This document shows positions 1 to 8,921 of a DNA stretch of 64,000 bases, piece by piece. Origin of the DNA: Bacteroidota bacterium. GTDB taxonomy: Bacteria; Bacteroidota; Bacteroidia; AKYH767-A; OLB10. The position numbers and the translations under genes were made by a program. The notes beneath the pieces were generated by a model, which was given only the letters and a program-made list of their open reading frames with translations, was not told where the DNA came from and made no database searches. The stretch's first letter is position 1; each line of letters opens with the position of its first letter. The DNA lies in the NCBI GenBank assembly GCA_016713925.1, contig JADJOH010000002.1, positions 496,001-560,000 of the forward strand, read 5' to 3'.

Positions 1-648
1 CGCCATCGTTGCTGTGCCCGGTGTAGAACAAATTTGCTGATCGGGACCTGCATTCACCGTTACCGGCTGATCTACAATAATCGTCACCTGATCCGCATCA
101 CTACACACCCCATCTGACACCACCCAGAAAATAAGATAGGTGCCACTCACTAAATTTGAAACCAGCGTCGTATCATTTCCCGGACTTGCAATCACTGCAC
201 CTGAAGCCGTAAACCATGTGCCATTCACTCCAGTAATGGCGGGATCAATAGCCATGATCGTTGTAGAACTTTGCGGAGAACAAATCCGAACCGTATTATT
301 TATCGCCTGAGCAACGAGAACAAATATCGCCTGCGTAGCTGTGGCCGTATTGCCATTTCCATCTGTCACCAGCAACGTCACTATATAATTTCCACCCACT
401 GCATAGGCATGTGATGGATTTTGTGAAGAAGAAGAATTACCATCACCAAAAGTCCAGTTCCATGAAACAATAGGAGCTCCACCGGGGACCGAAACATCCG
501 TAAATGAAATCGTATTTCCGACACAAACTATAGTATCATTGGCATCGATTCCTGCCACGGGAGATTGCGCCATTGCCGTATGACCCATACTGATCATCAG
601 CAACAGAAACAATCCTTTCACTCCAAAGAAATTTACACTTCGCAACAT
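1..648 (-). CDS. PKD-domain surface protein, N-terminal part (runs off left edge)
   Basis: The reading frame opens at an ATG at 648 and stays open to the window edge, 216 codons. The first 25 or so residues are a signal peptide ending MGHTAMAQ. A PKD-type beta-sandwich follows at about residues 28-95, with the hallmark WNWTFGDGNSS and the AYAVGGNYIVTLLVTD ending. After it come Ig-like repeats of the kind found in large Bacteroidota adhesins, with the AGPDQQICS signature. The C-terminus lies outside the window, so a T9SS sorting domain or gliding-motility C-terminal domain can be expected but not seen. Probably a secreted or cell-surface adhesin; the ligand is unknown. Confidence 0.85.
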   Translation of the reverse strand, partial: MLRSVNFFGVKGLFLLLMISMGHTAMAQSPVAGIDANDTIVCVGNTISFTDVSVPGGAPIVSWNWTFGDGNSSSSQNPSHAYAVGGNYIVTLLVTDGNGNTATATQAIFVLVAQAINNTVRICSPQSSTTIMAIDPAITGVNGTWFTASGAVIASPGNDTTLVSNLVSGTYLIFWVVSDGVCSDADQVTIIVDQPVTVNAGPDQQICSTPGTATMA

Positions 649-1035
649 GCTCTAACAGGTTTTGGTGTCGTGGGACACTTTTTTACATGAATTCTTACGA
701 AAAAAATGTAAGGTATGTTACGGGAAAACCAGACTTAAAATTCTCTTGAAAACGGCTTTTAGGGCGTGCAAATACGTTTAAAGGAAAACAAATTGCAGAC
801 TTTTCAACTTTGCTTATACTATTAGGAGTAGAGGAAGGTTACATTCTTTTGAAATAATTTATGCCCTAAGGGTCTTTTCGCTTGGTTTTCGATAAGCTTA
901 ATAAGTCAATAACCCTAGCTGGAGCAATTTGAATTCCACAACATGTACTTTTGATCTTAAAATAAATAGCAATACAAGGAAAAAAATAAATATTTCTAGC
1001 TATATTTACCATTGGAAGGGGATATAAGAATATTA
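649..1035. other. Intergenic region between divergent genes
   Basis: AT-rich stretch of about 390 bases between the leftward PKD gene and the rightward propeller gene. A rightward TACTTTTG at 946-953 fits the Bacteroidota -7 consensus TAnnTTTG and could drive the propeller pair. No gene or RNA is evident. Confidence 0.5.
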
Positions 1036-2581
1036 ATGAATAATCTATCTGTTAGATCAATATTGATTTTTTTGTTGGTACATAGTTGTACTCAAAACAG
1101 CTTTTCACAAGGAATGAATGCTCATTGGCTTTTAGGTTATGATGTTGCTTTGTTCGATACCAATGTAGTCTCAACAAAAGCGAGTATTCGCTTTGATTCT
1201 ACAAGCTATTTATTAACTCCTTCCAATTTCAAAATGCCCTTCAGGGCTGCTCAAGGAACACTTTCTGATGAAAACGGAAACCTATTAATGGTCAGTAACG
1301 GTTGTTGGATTGCAGATGCGACCGGTGATTCTATGTTAAATGGGGGTGGATTACTTCAAAATAGTTATTCCATTAATTGGTGTGATGCAACTACTGGTAT
1401 ACCATTTCCTCACACATCCATTTTTCTCCCTCATACTATTGATAGTAATTTAGTCTATCTAATGCATCAGTCTGGAACAAGTTCATCAAATTCTAAATCA
1501 AACGGTCTCTATTATACTTTAATTAATAAAACACTGAATGGTGGACTTGGAGGAGTTGTTGCAGGCCAAAAAAACCAATTAGTTTTTTGCAATGGGTCTC
1601 AACCCCGGAATGGCCGTGTGCAGGCATGCAAATGGGCGGGATTGGTGGATTCTCACAATGAAAGATAGCTCTGATATTGTATATGTCACTTCCCTTACAC
1701 CTTCAGGGTTTAGTCCACCTGTTGGTCAGTCACTGGGATTTTTACCGGCACCAATTTATTTACTGGGACAAATGAATTTTTCTCCTGATGGAAGAAAGTT
1801 TGGGTACAGCTATTATACGGGCATCTGGGGAGCAGTAGATTATTATACCCGAATTGCAGATTTTAATCGATGCACAGGATTATTTTCAAATAGTATTCAG
1901 TTAAACTTTACTGATCCGAATCCGGGTTTAGGGCTATGCTTTTCACCTGACTCCAAGAAGCTATATGTCTCGTCTACTAGAAAAATTGTCCAGTTTAATA
2001 TTGATACCTCAAATATAGCTGCCAGCTTGGATACAGTAGCTATCAATGATGGATATTTTTCACCATATCCACCACTCCAATCAGATTTTTGGATAATGAC
2101 ACTTGCTGCAAACGGCAAAATTTATATTTCTTCCGGTAGTAGTGTTATCGATTTACATTACATCAACTACCCCGATAGTAATGGAGTGGCCTGTGATGTA
2201 CAACAACATGCTGTTCATTTACCTTGCTATTCTGCCAGAGGCAACGTTTACCACCCTAACTACTATCTCGGTTGCGATACTACCTTGGGTTGCCCCTGTT
2301 TAATTACAACAGTATTGAATGAATTTAACAGACATGATTATAAAGTAAAGTTATCGCCTAACCCCGGTAAATATGGATTTGAAATTTTGTATTTGCTCCC
2401 TCAAAATAAAAACGGAATGCTTAGTATCTTTGACATGCAGGGGCGGTTAATACATCAGCAAATATTACCACCCTGGTCCACCATGCAGAGTATTCCGGCT
2501 TCTTCGTGGGCTTCGGGTATTTATCAGGTAAAAATTGAAAGCGAAGGAGAAAGTGGCATGTGGAAGTGGGTGAAGTATTGA
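1036..2581 (+). pseudogene. T9SS-sorted propeller-like surface protein, copy 1, frameshifted
   Basis: Two overlapping frames (ending at 1668 and starting at 1592) together match the intact neighbour at 2681-4225 almost end to end. The break is at a run of six T at 1583-1588; five T would restore the frame as LVFAMGLNPGMAVCRHANG. The protein would have a signal peptide ending SFSQ, a body with repeated strand motifs (NGRDWWI, FSPDGRKF, FSPDSKKLYVS, ANGKIYISSG) and a C-terminal T9SS type A sorting domain (KLSPNPG, MLSIFDMQGRL, SGIYQVKIES). The start at 1036 is preferred over the TTG at 1012 because it gives a normal signal peptide. Either a true pseudogene or a consensus error. Function unknown; probably secreted and surface-attached. 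Confidence 0.8.
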
Positions 2582-2680
2582 GGGGTGATATTTATAATGG
2601 TCAATATTAGATTAAAAACAGAATGTATTTAAAGACTAACTGAAAAAGTAAAGTATAATGAAAATTTTACGCGAGAGGAA

Positions 2681-4225
2681 ATGAGAAAGTTAAAAATAGG
2701 TAGTATTTCATTGTTATTTCTACTGACCTCTTTATCTCAATACAGCTTTTCGCAAGGGATGAACGCTCATTGGCTATTGGGGTATGATAGCGCTTTGTTT
2801 GATACCAATGTAGTCTCAACAAAAGCTAACATTCGCTTTGATTCCACAAGCTATTTGTTAACCCCTGCAAATTTCAAAATGCCCTTCCTGTCAGCACAAA
2901 GTACATTTTCAGATGAATATGGAAATTTGAAAATGTCTACTAATGGTTGTTGGATTGCTGATGCCACCGGTGATACTATGTTCAATGGGGGTGGATTACT
3001 TCAAAATAGTTTCTCTATTAATTGGTGTGATGCAATTACAGGTATTCCAATGCAACATACAGCAATATTTGTCCCGCATCCAATTGACACCAATTTAGTT
3101 TATTTATTACATCAGTCTGGTACAAGTTCATCCAACTATAAATCCAATGGTCTCTATTATACGCTAATCAACAAAACACTCAACAATGGACTTGGAGGTG
3201 TAGTAGCCGGACAAAAGAATCAACTTGTTTATTTAATGGGACTTAATCCGGGCATGGCCGTTTGTAGACATGCCAATGGTCGCGACTGGTGGATCGTTAC
3301 AATGAAAGATAGCTCAGACGTCGTCTATGTTACATCTCTTTCCTCAGCAGGTTTTTCAACCTTGAGTGGACATCCTCTGGGATTCACACCTCATCCTATT
3401 AATTTTCTTGGACAAATGAATTTCTCTAATGATGGAAGAAAATTTGCGTATAGTTATTACCTTGGCACATGGGGAGCAGTAGATTATTATACCCGACTTG
3501 CAGATTTTAATCGCTGTACTGGATTATTTTCAAATAGTAATCAGTTAACCTTTACTGATCCGAATCCGGGTTTAGGGCTATGCTTTTCACCTGATTCGAA
3601 AAAGCTGTATGTCTCCACTACTAGAAAAATTGTCCAGTTTAATGTTAATACTTCTAACATAGCTGGTAGTTTGGATACAGTAGCTATCAATGATGGATAT
3701 TATTCACCATATCCTCCACTACAATCTGATTTTTGGCTAATGACACTTGCTGCAAACGGAAAAATCTATATATCATCCGGCAGCAGTGTAATTGATTTGC
3801 ACTACATCAATTATCCTGATAGTGATGGAGTAGACTGTGATATACAACAACATGCCATTCATTTACCTTGCTATTCTGCCAGAGGCAATGTCTACCACCC
3901 CAACTACTATCTCGGTTGCGATACCACCTTGGGTTGTCCTTGTTTAATAACAACAGGATTGAATGAATTTAACAGACATGATTTTAAAGTAAAGTTATCG
4001 CCCAACCCCGGAAAACAGGGCTTTGAAATTTTGTATTTGCTCCCTCAAAATAAAGACGGAATGCTTAGTATCTTTGACATGCAGGGGCGCTTGATGCATC
4101 AGCAACTATTACCACCCTGGTCCACCATGCAAAGTATTCCGGCTTCAACATGGTCATCGGGTATCTATCAGGTAAGAATTGAAAGCGATGGAGAAAGTGG
4201 TACATGGAAGTGGGTGAAGTATTGA
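2681..4225 (+). CDS. T9SS-sorted propeller-like surface protein, copy 2 (intact)
   Basis: 514 residues. Signal peptide at 1-25 (hydrophobic core SISLLFLLTSL, cleavage near SFSQ). The body carries blade-like motifs GRDWWIVTMKD, GQMNFSNDGRKF, FSPDSKKLYVS and ANGKIYISSG, suggesting a seven-blade-like propeller. Cysteines cluster at about 398-445 (CDIQQH, LPCYSARGN, LGCDTTLGCPC). The last 75 residues are a type A T9SS sorting domain (KLSPNPGKQGF, MLSIFDMQGRLMHQQ, SGIYQVRIES). It follows copy 1 by 100 bases and shares long identical stretches with it, so the pair is a recent tandem duplication. Two more distant relatives lie at 22942-24276 and 37957-39480. Binding target unknown. Confidence 0.88.
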   Translation: MRKLKIGSISLLFLLTSLSQYSFSQGMNAHWLLGYDSALFDTNVVSTKANIRFDSTSYLLTPANFKMPFLSAQSTFSDEYGNLKMSTNGCWIADATGDTMFNGGGLLQNSFSINWCDAITGIPMQHTAIFVPHPIDTNLVYLLHQSGTSSSNYKSNGLYYTLINKTLNNGLGGVVAGQKNQLVYLMGLNPGMAVCRHANGRDWWIVTMKDSSDVVYVTSLSSAGFSTLSGHPLGFTPHPINFLGQMNFSNDGRKFAYSYYLGTWGAVDYYTRLADFNRCTGLFSNSNQLTFTDPNPGLGLCFSPDSKKLYVSTTRKIVQFNVNTSNIAGSLDTVAINDGYYSPYPPLQSDFWLMTLAANGKIYISSGSSVIDLHYINYPDSDGVDCDIQQHAIHLPCYSARGNVYHPNYYLGCDTTLGCPCLITTGLNEFNRHDFKVKLSPNPGKQGFEILYLLPQNKDGMLSIFDMQGRLMHQQLLPPWSTMQSIPASTWSSGIYQVRIESDGESGTWKWVKY

Positions 4226-4389
4226 GGAGAGAGTTTTTCTTAACTTGTACCTACATTCGCGGGTGAAATTTTAACTTATCTAAATTCAGCAGGTTACCTT
4301 AATGGTTTTCTACTTTAACCACACTAAGAGCAGGTATAAAGGAAATTAAAGTGATTAAAACACCTTCCAGAGCAGTAACGATTCCAAAC

Positions 4390-4435
4390 TTAAACGCTGC
4401 GTTCGCGGCGGATCCGCGGCGGTCGCTGCGTTTAA
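4390..4435. repeat. 46-base GC-rich imperfect palindrome
   Basis: Arms TTAAACGC and GCGTTTAA are symmetric about 4412.5, and the perfect 10-base core GCGGATCCGC shares the same centre. Only three base pairs and one G-T wobble break the symmetry over 46 bases. The GC content is much higher than the flanks. It could be a bidirectional terminator or a REP-like unit. Confidence 0.75.
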
Positions 4436-4570
4436 AAAGAAGATTTTAATTATTAGAATATTATTCTATTCAAAACTATAATTATTGAATTAAGTATTGA
4501 GGTTTGACGATTACTTCCCTCCTGCCTCGCACTCTTTCTTGCTCTGTAAAACCATCTCCCCCAACAAACA

Positions 4571-4594
4571 AACCCGATCTTACGGGACCGGGTT
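4571..4594 (-). terminator. Probable terminator of the dcw operon
   Basis: AACCCGATC and GACCGGGTT can pair with one A-C mismatch around a short loop. Read leftward, the hairpin is followed by T-rich sequence TTTGTTTGTT. It lies about 50 bases after the yqeY stop. Confidence 0.5.
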
Positions 4595-4618
4595 CAGGGA
4601 ATTATGAGAACTTGGGAC

Positions 4619-4644
4619 TAATGACAGGTCGCGCCCTGTCATTA
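4619..4644. repeat. Dispersed palindrome, copy A
   Basis: Arms TAATGACAGG and CCTGTCATTA flank a centre TCGCGC, one base off the perfect form seen in the other three copies. The right arm contains the yqeY stop codon. Other copies: 22583-22604, 22709-22730, 24460-24487. Confidence 0.85.
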
Positions 4645-5091
4645 CTGACTGAGTAACTCCTTTACTACATTAGATACGATTTTATTATCTGCCTTCCCGG
4701 CAAGTTGCTTTGTAGTTGCACCCATCACCTTACCCATTTCAGCAGGTGATGTGGCTCCTGTTTGGGCGATGACTGCTTTTACAATGGCTCTGATTTCTTC
4801 TTCGCTCATCATCTTAGGAAGATACTTCGAAATAATTTCCACTTCTTCCATCTCCGGTCCGGCTAAATCAGGACGCTGTTGCGCATTGTAGATTTCGATC
4901 GATTCCTGCCGTTGCTTCACCAGTTTCTGCAACATCTTCACTTCATCTTCCGGACTCAATTCTTTGCCGGAAGCACTTGTCTTGGCTAAGAGAATGGCTG
5001 ATTTGATGGCACGAATAGCTCTCAAACCCGCTTCATTCTTCGCCAGCATGGCCGCTTTCAGGTCAGCCATTATTGATTGTTCAAGGCTCAT
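4642..5091 (-). CDS. yqeY: GatB/YqeY domain protein
   Basis: 149 residues, the usual length of stand-alone YqeY proteins. N-terminal MSLEQSIMADLKAAMLAKNE and the later motifs LQKLVKQRQESIEIY, YLPKMMSEEEI and MGKVMGATTKQLAGKAD are characteristic. The fold matches the tail domain of GatB, which helps tRNA-dependent amidation, but the role of free YqeY is not settled. It sits 13 bases after ftsZ as the last gene of the dcw operon, a common arrangement in Bacteroidota. The stop codon lies inside a dispersed palindrome. Confidence 0.93.
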   Translation of the reverse strand: MSLEQSIMADLKAAMLAKNEAGLRAIRAIKSAILLAKTSASGKELSPEDEVKMLQKLVKQRQESIEIYNAQQRPDLAGPEMEEVEIISKYLPKMMSEEEIRAIVKAVIAQTGATSPAEMGKVMGATTKQLAGKADNKIVSNVVKELLSQ

Positions 5092-5104
5092 AGGTTTGGT
5101 TTTA

Positions 5105-6790
5105 TTAATCTACTCTATCGTGCAGAAATGGATTATTGGGACGCAACTCGGGTTTATTCTGCGACTCATCCATCGACAAGGTATAGCGCGAAACACTGGA
5201 ATCAGAGGAAGCCGGTGTATTGTCGAATTTTACATTGCGGCGTTTGTAGGCAGGCTCCTTCTCCATATCAGCGATACCACTGGGAGAATTCAAACGCATA
5301 CTGATTTCCTTCAATCGGAAAATCCGCTCGCGTGAACGCTGATACATTTCATCTTCCTGCGTCATCTGCTGCGAAGAGTTGGATTGATTCGGCGGCTGAC
5401 TTGTGTTGTCGGTGTATAAATCATGCTTGATGACATTCGAATCATTGTTGCGTGCATCTGCTACAGGCGTATTGGTAGTTACCTCCGGCAATGTATGCTT
5501 AATCATCGGCTCGATCGTGTCTTCGGGAAAATCAAATTCAATATAACGGGTCTCCGAACTCATCGTAGCATCCATATAATCGGCATCGATATGATTATCG
5601 AAATCTGCAGTCATTTCTGTATGCTCTATCTCGCGAATGATCAGCACAGGCTCCAGTGGATTTACTTCCATGACAGGACCATTTGCCGGCACTTCATTTT
5701 CTACAGGTGCAACAGGTTGCGGTGCAGGAGCGGGTGTATCTTCCAGTTTGTAAACGATCACATCCGGCTTTCTCACTTCGGCTTGCTTCTGCTCTCCGGT
5801 TTTAAATCCGGTGGCAATAACGGTCACGGAAACTTTATCGCCTAATCCCGGGTCATGTCCTAAGCCGAGGATAATCTCCGCTGTTTGTCCGGCTTGCTCC
5901 TGAATATAATCATTGATCTCACCCACTTCATCCATCGTCGCTTCGCTGCTTCCGCTGGTGATGCTCAGCAAAATATAATTGGCACCTTCAATCACATTGT
6001 CATTCAACAATGGAGAATCCAACGCGCCCTCTGCCGCTCTCACCGCTCTGTTATCGCCTTCAGCAGTAGCAGAACCCATGATGGCCACACCACTGTTCTT
6101 CATAACGGTCTCTATATCCGCAAAGTCAACGTTGAGGTGCATGGTATTGGTGATAATCTCCGCGATGCTTTTTGCAGCCACCGCCAATACATCATCCGCA
6201 TGACCAAAGGCACGACTCAACTGCAGATTACCATGGATCTCACGCAATTTATCATTGCAGATAATCAACAGGGCATCCACATTATTTTTCATCTCCTCAA
6301 TTCCTGCCTCCGCTTGCTGGCGACGTTTGCGCCCTTCAAAACCAAAGGGAACAGTAACAATACCCACGGTGAGCACGCCCATCTCCTTGGCTATTCCTGC
6401 AATGATCGGAGCAGCGCCGGTACCGGTACCACCACCCATTCCCGCAGTGATAAATACCATACGGGTACCATCGCCTAAAATCGCTCTGATTTCATTTTCG
6501 TTTTCGATAGCGGCATTTTTTCCTACTTCAGGAATTGCACCCGCACCACGACCTTTCGTGAGACTTGGTCCCAACTGAATCTTCAGGGGCACCGGACTCA
6601 CTTCGAGCGCCTGAGCATCGGTATTGCATACCAGGAAGTCAACGCCTTTAATGCCCTGACGGAACATATGATTTACGGCATTACTGCCTCCACCGCCTAC
6701 GCCTATTACTTTAATGATTGATACCTGATCCTTCTGCAGGTCAAATTGTATCAATTGTGTTTTCTGATTTGGAAATTCGTGCTGATCCAT
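5105..6790 (-). CDS. ftsZ: Cell division GTPase FtsZ
   Basis: 561 residues. The tubulin-like GTPase domain spans about 20-335: nucleotide loop GVGGGGSNAV at 30-39, signature GMGGGTGTGAAP at 117-128, and T7 loop NVDFADIETVM at 220-230, which completes the active site of the next subunit. A long acidic, low-complexity linker (about 345-530) makes it much longer than the E. coli protein of about 383 residues, as is usual in Bacteroidota. The C-terminal peptide NNPFLHDRVD is the likely FtsA-binding tail. It forms the Z-ring at midcell. It follows ftsA in the dcw operon and is co-transcribed with yqeY. Confidence 0.98.
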   Translation of the reverse strand: MDQHEFPNQKTQLIQFDLQKDQVSIIKVIGVGGGGSNAVNHMFRQGIKGVDFLVCNTDAQALEVSPVPLKIQLGPSLTKGRGAGAIPEVGKNAAIENENEIRAILGDGTRMVFITAGMGGGTGTGAAPIIAGIAKEMGVLTVGIVTVPFGFEGRKRRQQAEAGIEEMKNNVDALLIICNDKLREIHGNLQLSRAFGHADDVLAVAAKSIAEIITNTMHLNVDFADIETVMKNSGVAIMGSATAEGDNRAVRAAEGALDSPLLNDNVIEGANYILLSITSGSSEATMDEVGEINDYIQEQAGQTAEIILGLGHDPGLGDKVSVTVIATGFKTGEQKQAEVRKPDVIVYKLEDTPAPAPQPVAPVENEVPANGPVMEVNPLEPVLIIREIEHTEMTADFDNHIDADYMDATMSSETRYIEFDFPEDTIEPMIKHTLPEVTTNTPVADARNNDSNVIKHDLYTDNTSQPPNQSNSSQQMTQEDEMYQRSRERIFRLKEISMRLNSPSGIADMEKEPAYKRRNVKFDNTPASSDSSVSRYTLSMDESQNKPELRPNNPFLHDRVD

Positions 6791-6827
6791 GTGATTAGTA
6801 TTTTATATTATTAGCAGGTTGTTAGAT

Positions 6828-8105
6828 TTACAATTTTTCGTCTTTGTCGTCGCCTAAAATTTCGGTGTTAAAGATGGAGGTCCACCAGCCTTTTTTGCGG
6901 ACATCTTTTGCAGGCTCTGTAGAGGATATCGCGGATGGATTTCTGCGTTCGTTCTCCACTTCCTGCAAGCCTTTTATCACCAGTCCTACGCCGGTAGCAT
7001 ACATCGGACTCTTTACTTCGTCCATTCCTTTTCCCAGGTGTTCATTCGGATAACCAATGCGGGTATCCATGCCCGTTATATACTCCACCAATTGCGTAAT
7101 ATGTTTGAGCTGCGCACCACCGCCGGTGATGACGATACCTGCGATCAGTTTTTTCTCAAAACCGGAACTCTTGATTTCATAATACACGCTCTCCACGATC
7201 TCTTCCATCCGCGCCTGGATGATAGAAGCCAGATTTTTTACTGATATTTCTTTCGGTTCACGTCCGCGCAATCCCGGAATAGAAACAATTTCATTCTCCT
7301 TCATCTGCTTCGATAATGCCGAACCGAATTTTGTTTTCAGCAACTCCGCCTGATTACGAATGATTGAACAACCTTCCTTTATATCCTCCGTGATCACATT
7401 ACCTCCAAACGGAATAACAGCAGTATGTCGTATAATTCCATCCTGAAAAATGGCAATATCAGTAGTACCACCACCAATATCCACCAATACCACACCGGCT
7501 TCCTTTTCTTCTTCCGTAAGCACAGCTTCAGCAGAGGCCAGTGGTTCAAGAATAATATCAACGGTTTTCAGTCCCGCCTTTGTCACGCATTTTTGAATAT
7601 TATTTGCAGCAGTAATCAATCCGGTGATGATATGACAATTGGCCTCGAGTCTGATTCCCGACATACCAATCGGATCCTTGATGCCCTGTTCATTGTCGAC
7701 GATATACTCCTGAGGAATCACGTGAATAATTTCTTCACCGGGAGGCATCGCCAGTTTGTACATATCCTTGATGATCGCATCAATATCCTTACGACCGATT
7801 TCATCCTGCGTACTGGTGCGGGTAATCATTCCACGGTGCTGCATACTTTTGATATGCTGACCGGCAATACCTACATGCACATCACTGATCTCCACTCCGG
7901 ATTTTGATTCCGCTTCAGCGACAGCTTCCTTGATGGACACCACCGTTTTCTCAATGTTCGCCACCATACCCCGCATCACACCCAGTGATTCCGAGCGACC
8001 CATGCCCATGATCTCCACCTTTCCGTGTTCATTCCTGCGACCCACAATAACGGCAATTTTCGTTGTGCCAATATCAAGTCCTACTATGATCCCTGAATGT
8101 TCCAT
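6828..8105 (-). CDS. ftsA: Cell division protein FtsA
   Basis: 425 residues of the actin/Hsp70 ATPase fold. Phosphate-1 motif GLDIGTTKIAV at 9-19, phosphate-2 motif VDIGGGTTDIAIF at 208-220, adenosine motif GIVITGGGAQL near 325. The SHS2-like 1C domain lies at about 85-160. It tethers FtsZ filaments to the membrane. The C-terminus (WWTSIFNTEILGDDKDEKL) carries a short hydrophobic patch but is not a clean membrane-targeting helix. It sits 3 bases after ftsQ and 37 bases before ftsZ. Confidence 0.97.
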   Translation of the reverse strand: MEHSGIIVGLDIGTTKIAVIVGRRNEHGKVEIMGMGRSESLGVMRGMVANIEKTVVSIKEAVAEAESKSGVEISDVHVGIAGQHIKSMQHRGMITRTSTQDEIGRKDIDAIIKDMYKLAMPPGEEIIHVIPQEYIVDNEQGIKDPIGMSGIRLEANCHIITGLITAANNIQKCVTKAGLKTVDIILEPLASAEAVLTEEEKEAGVVLVDIGGGTTDIAIFQDGIIRHTAVIPFGGNVITEDIKEGCSIIRNQAELLKTKFGSALSKQMKENEIVSIPGLRGREPKEISVKNLASIIQARMEEIVESVYYEIKSSGFEKKLIAGIVITGGGAQLKHITQLVEYITGMDTRIGYPNEHLGKGMDEVKSPMYATGVGLVIKGLQEVENERRNPSAISSTEPAKDVRKKGWWTSIFNTEILGDDKDEKL

Positions 8106-8108
8106 TTA

Positions 8109-8921
8109 CTATTTGATTTTTGTACATACCACCTGGCCCTTGTACTTCAGGTTGATGAGGTTATAATTATTCCATCCTGTTTTGCTCAACCCGTCCTGAT
8201 AAAAGACCATCAGTCGCTCAAACTTATCTTTAAGTCCTGTTGTATCGCCAATCAGGATCCGGTGATTTCCAAAACGTGGTATCAATTCCAGCTCCTGTTT
8301 TTCATTCACATAAATCTGTTCTGCATTCGCCGCCCAGAAAGTATCGGCCGCTATGAAGCCGGCGAGTGCGTACACCTGCTCAATTGATCTTGGTATCTGC
8401 GTCAACGTTGTATCTTCGGGAGTGGTATTGATACCGACTTTCATCTCGGTATAGGTGTTAAAAATATACCCATTCGCCACCAATGCCGGAGGGGTGTAAC
8501 GATCTGATACAGGCATAAATGTACCTGTCTGATCGATATAAAATTGTTCGTCGTTTTTATTCACTATTCTCACAATCGGGTTGCGTTGTACGAGGTCAAT
8601 GTGCAATTTTCCGCCAATCGATGAATATACTTCTACGCTTTCTACGAACGGGTTGCTTAAAATTCTTTTTTCTAACAGTGCAGTGTTAATGGTTCCGATG
8701 GGTTTTCCCTCCATTTTTCCTTTACTGTTCACCAAGGCAAGGACCTCTTCCTTATCAATAAATTCATGTCCCTGATCGCCCTTCATCTCCACCAGGATCC
8801 CGCTGCATTTCAGGATTTCCTGTTCATGACTGACAAAACCGAGTAGGGTGATCATGCCAATTCCCGATAGGGTCCATGCGGTAAGAATCAAAATTTTCCT
8901 GAAGTTGATTTTTGTTTTCAT
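8109..8921 (-). CDS. ftsQ: Cell division protein FtsQ
   Basis: 270 residues. One membrane helix at about 10-29 (ILILTAWTLSGIGMITLLGF) with a short cytoplasmic start, then a POTRA-like region at about 35-110 (IDKEEVLALVN, FVESVEVYSSIGGKLHIDL) and a beta domain to the end. This is the divisome scaffold linking early and late division proteins in the periplasm. The start codon overlaps the murC stop by 4 bases (ATGA), so the two are translationally coupled. FtsQ sequences diverge strongly, so the call rests on architecture and position between murC and ftsA. Confidence 0.92.
   Translation of the reverse strand: MKTKINFRKILILTAWTLSGIGMITLLGFVSHEQEILKCSGILVEMKGDQGHEFIDKEEVLALVNSKGKMEGKPIGTINTALLEKRILSNPFVESVEVYSSIGGKLHIDLVQRNPIVRIVNKNDEQFYIDQTGTFMPVSDRYTPPALVANGYIFNTYTEMKVGINTTPEDTTLTQIPRSIEQVYALAGFIAADTFWAANAEQIYVNEKQELELIPRFGNHRILIGDTTGLKDKFERLMVFYQDGLSKTGWNNYNLINLKYKGQVVCTKIK

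Larger units (their letters stand above)
4226..4641. other. Intergenic region with two inverted repeats and a terminator-like hairpin
   Basis: Separates convergent genes. It holds a GC-rich palindrome (4390-4435), a terminator-like hairpin (4571-4594) and most of a dispersed palindrome (4619-4644). No coding potential seen. Confidence 0.6.

Noticed and set aside
5885..6478. Rightward frames opposite ftsZ
   Set aside because: Antisense shadows of ftsZ with odd amino-acid composition (rich in His, Ile and Arg).
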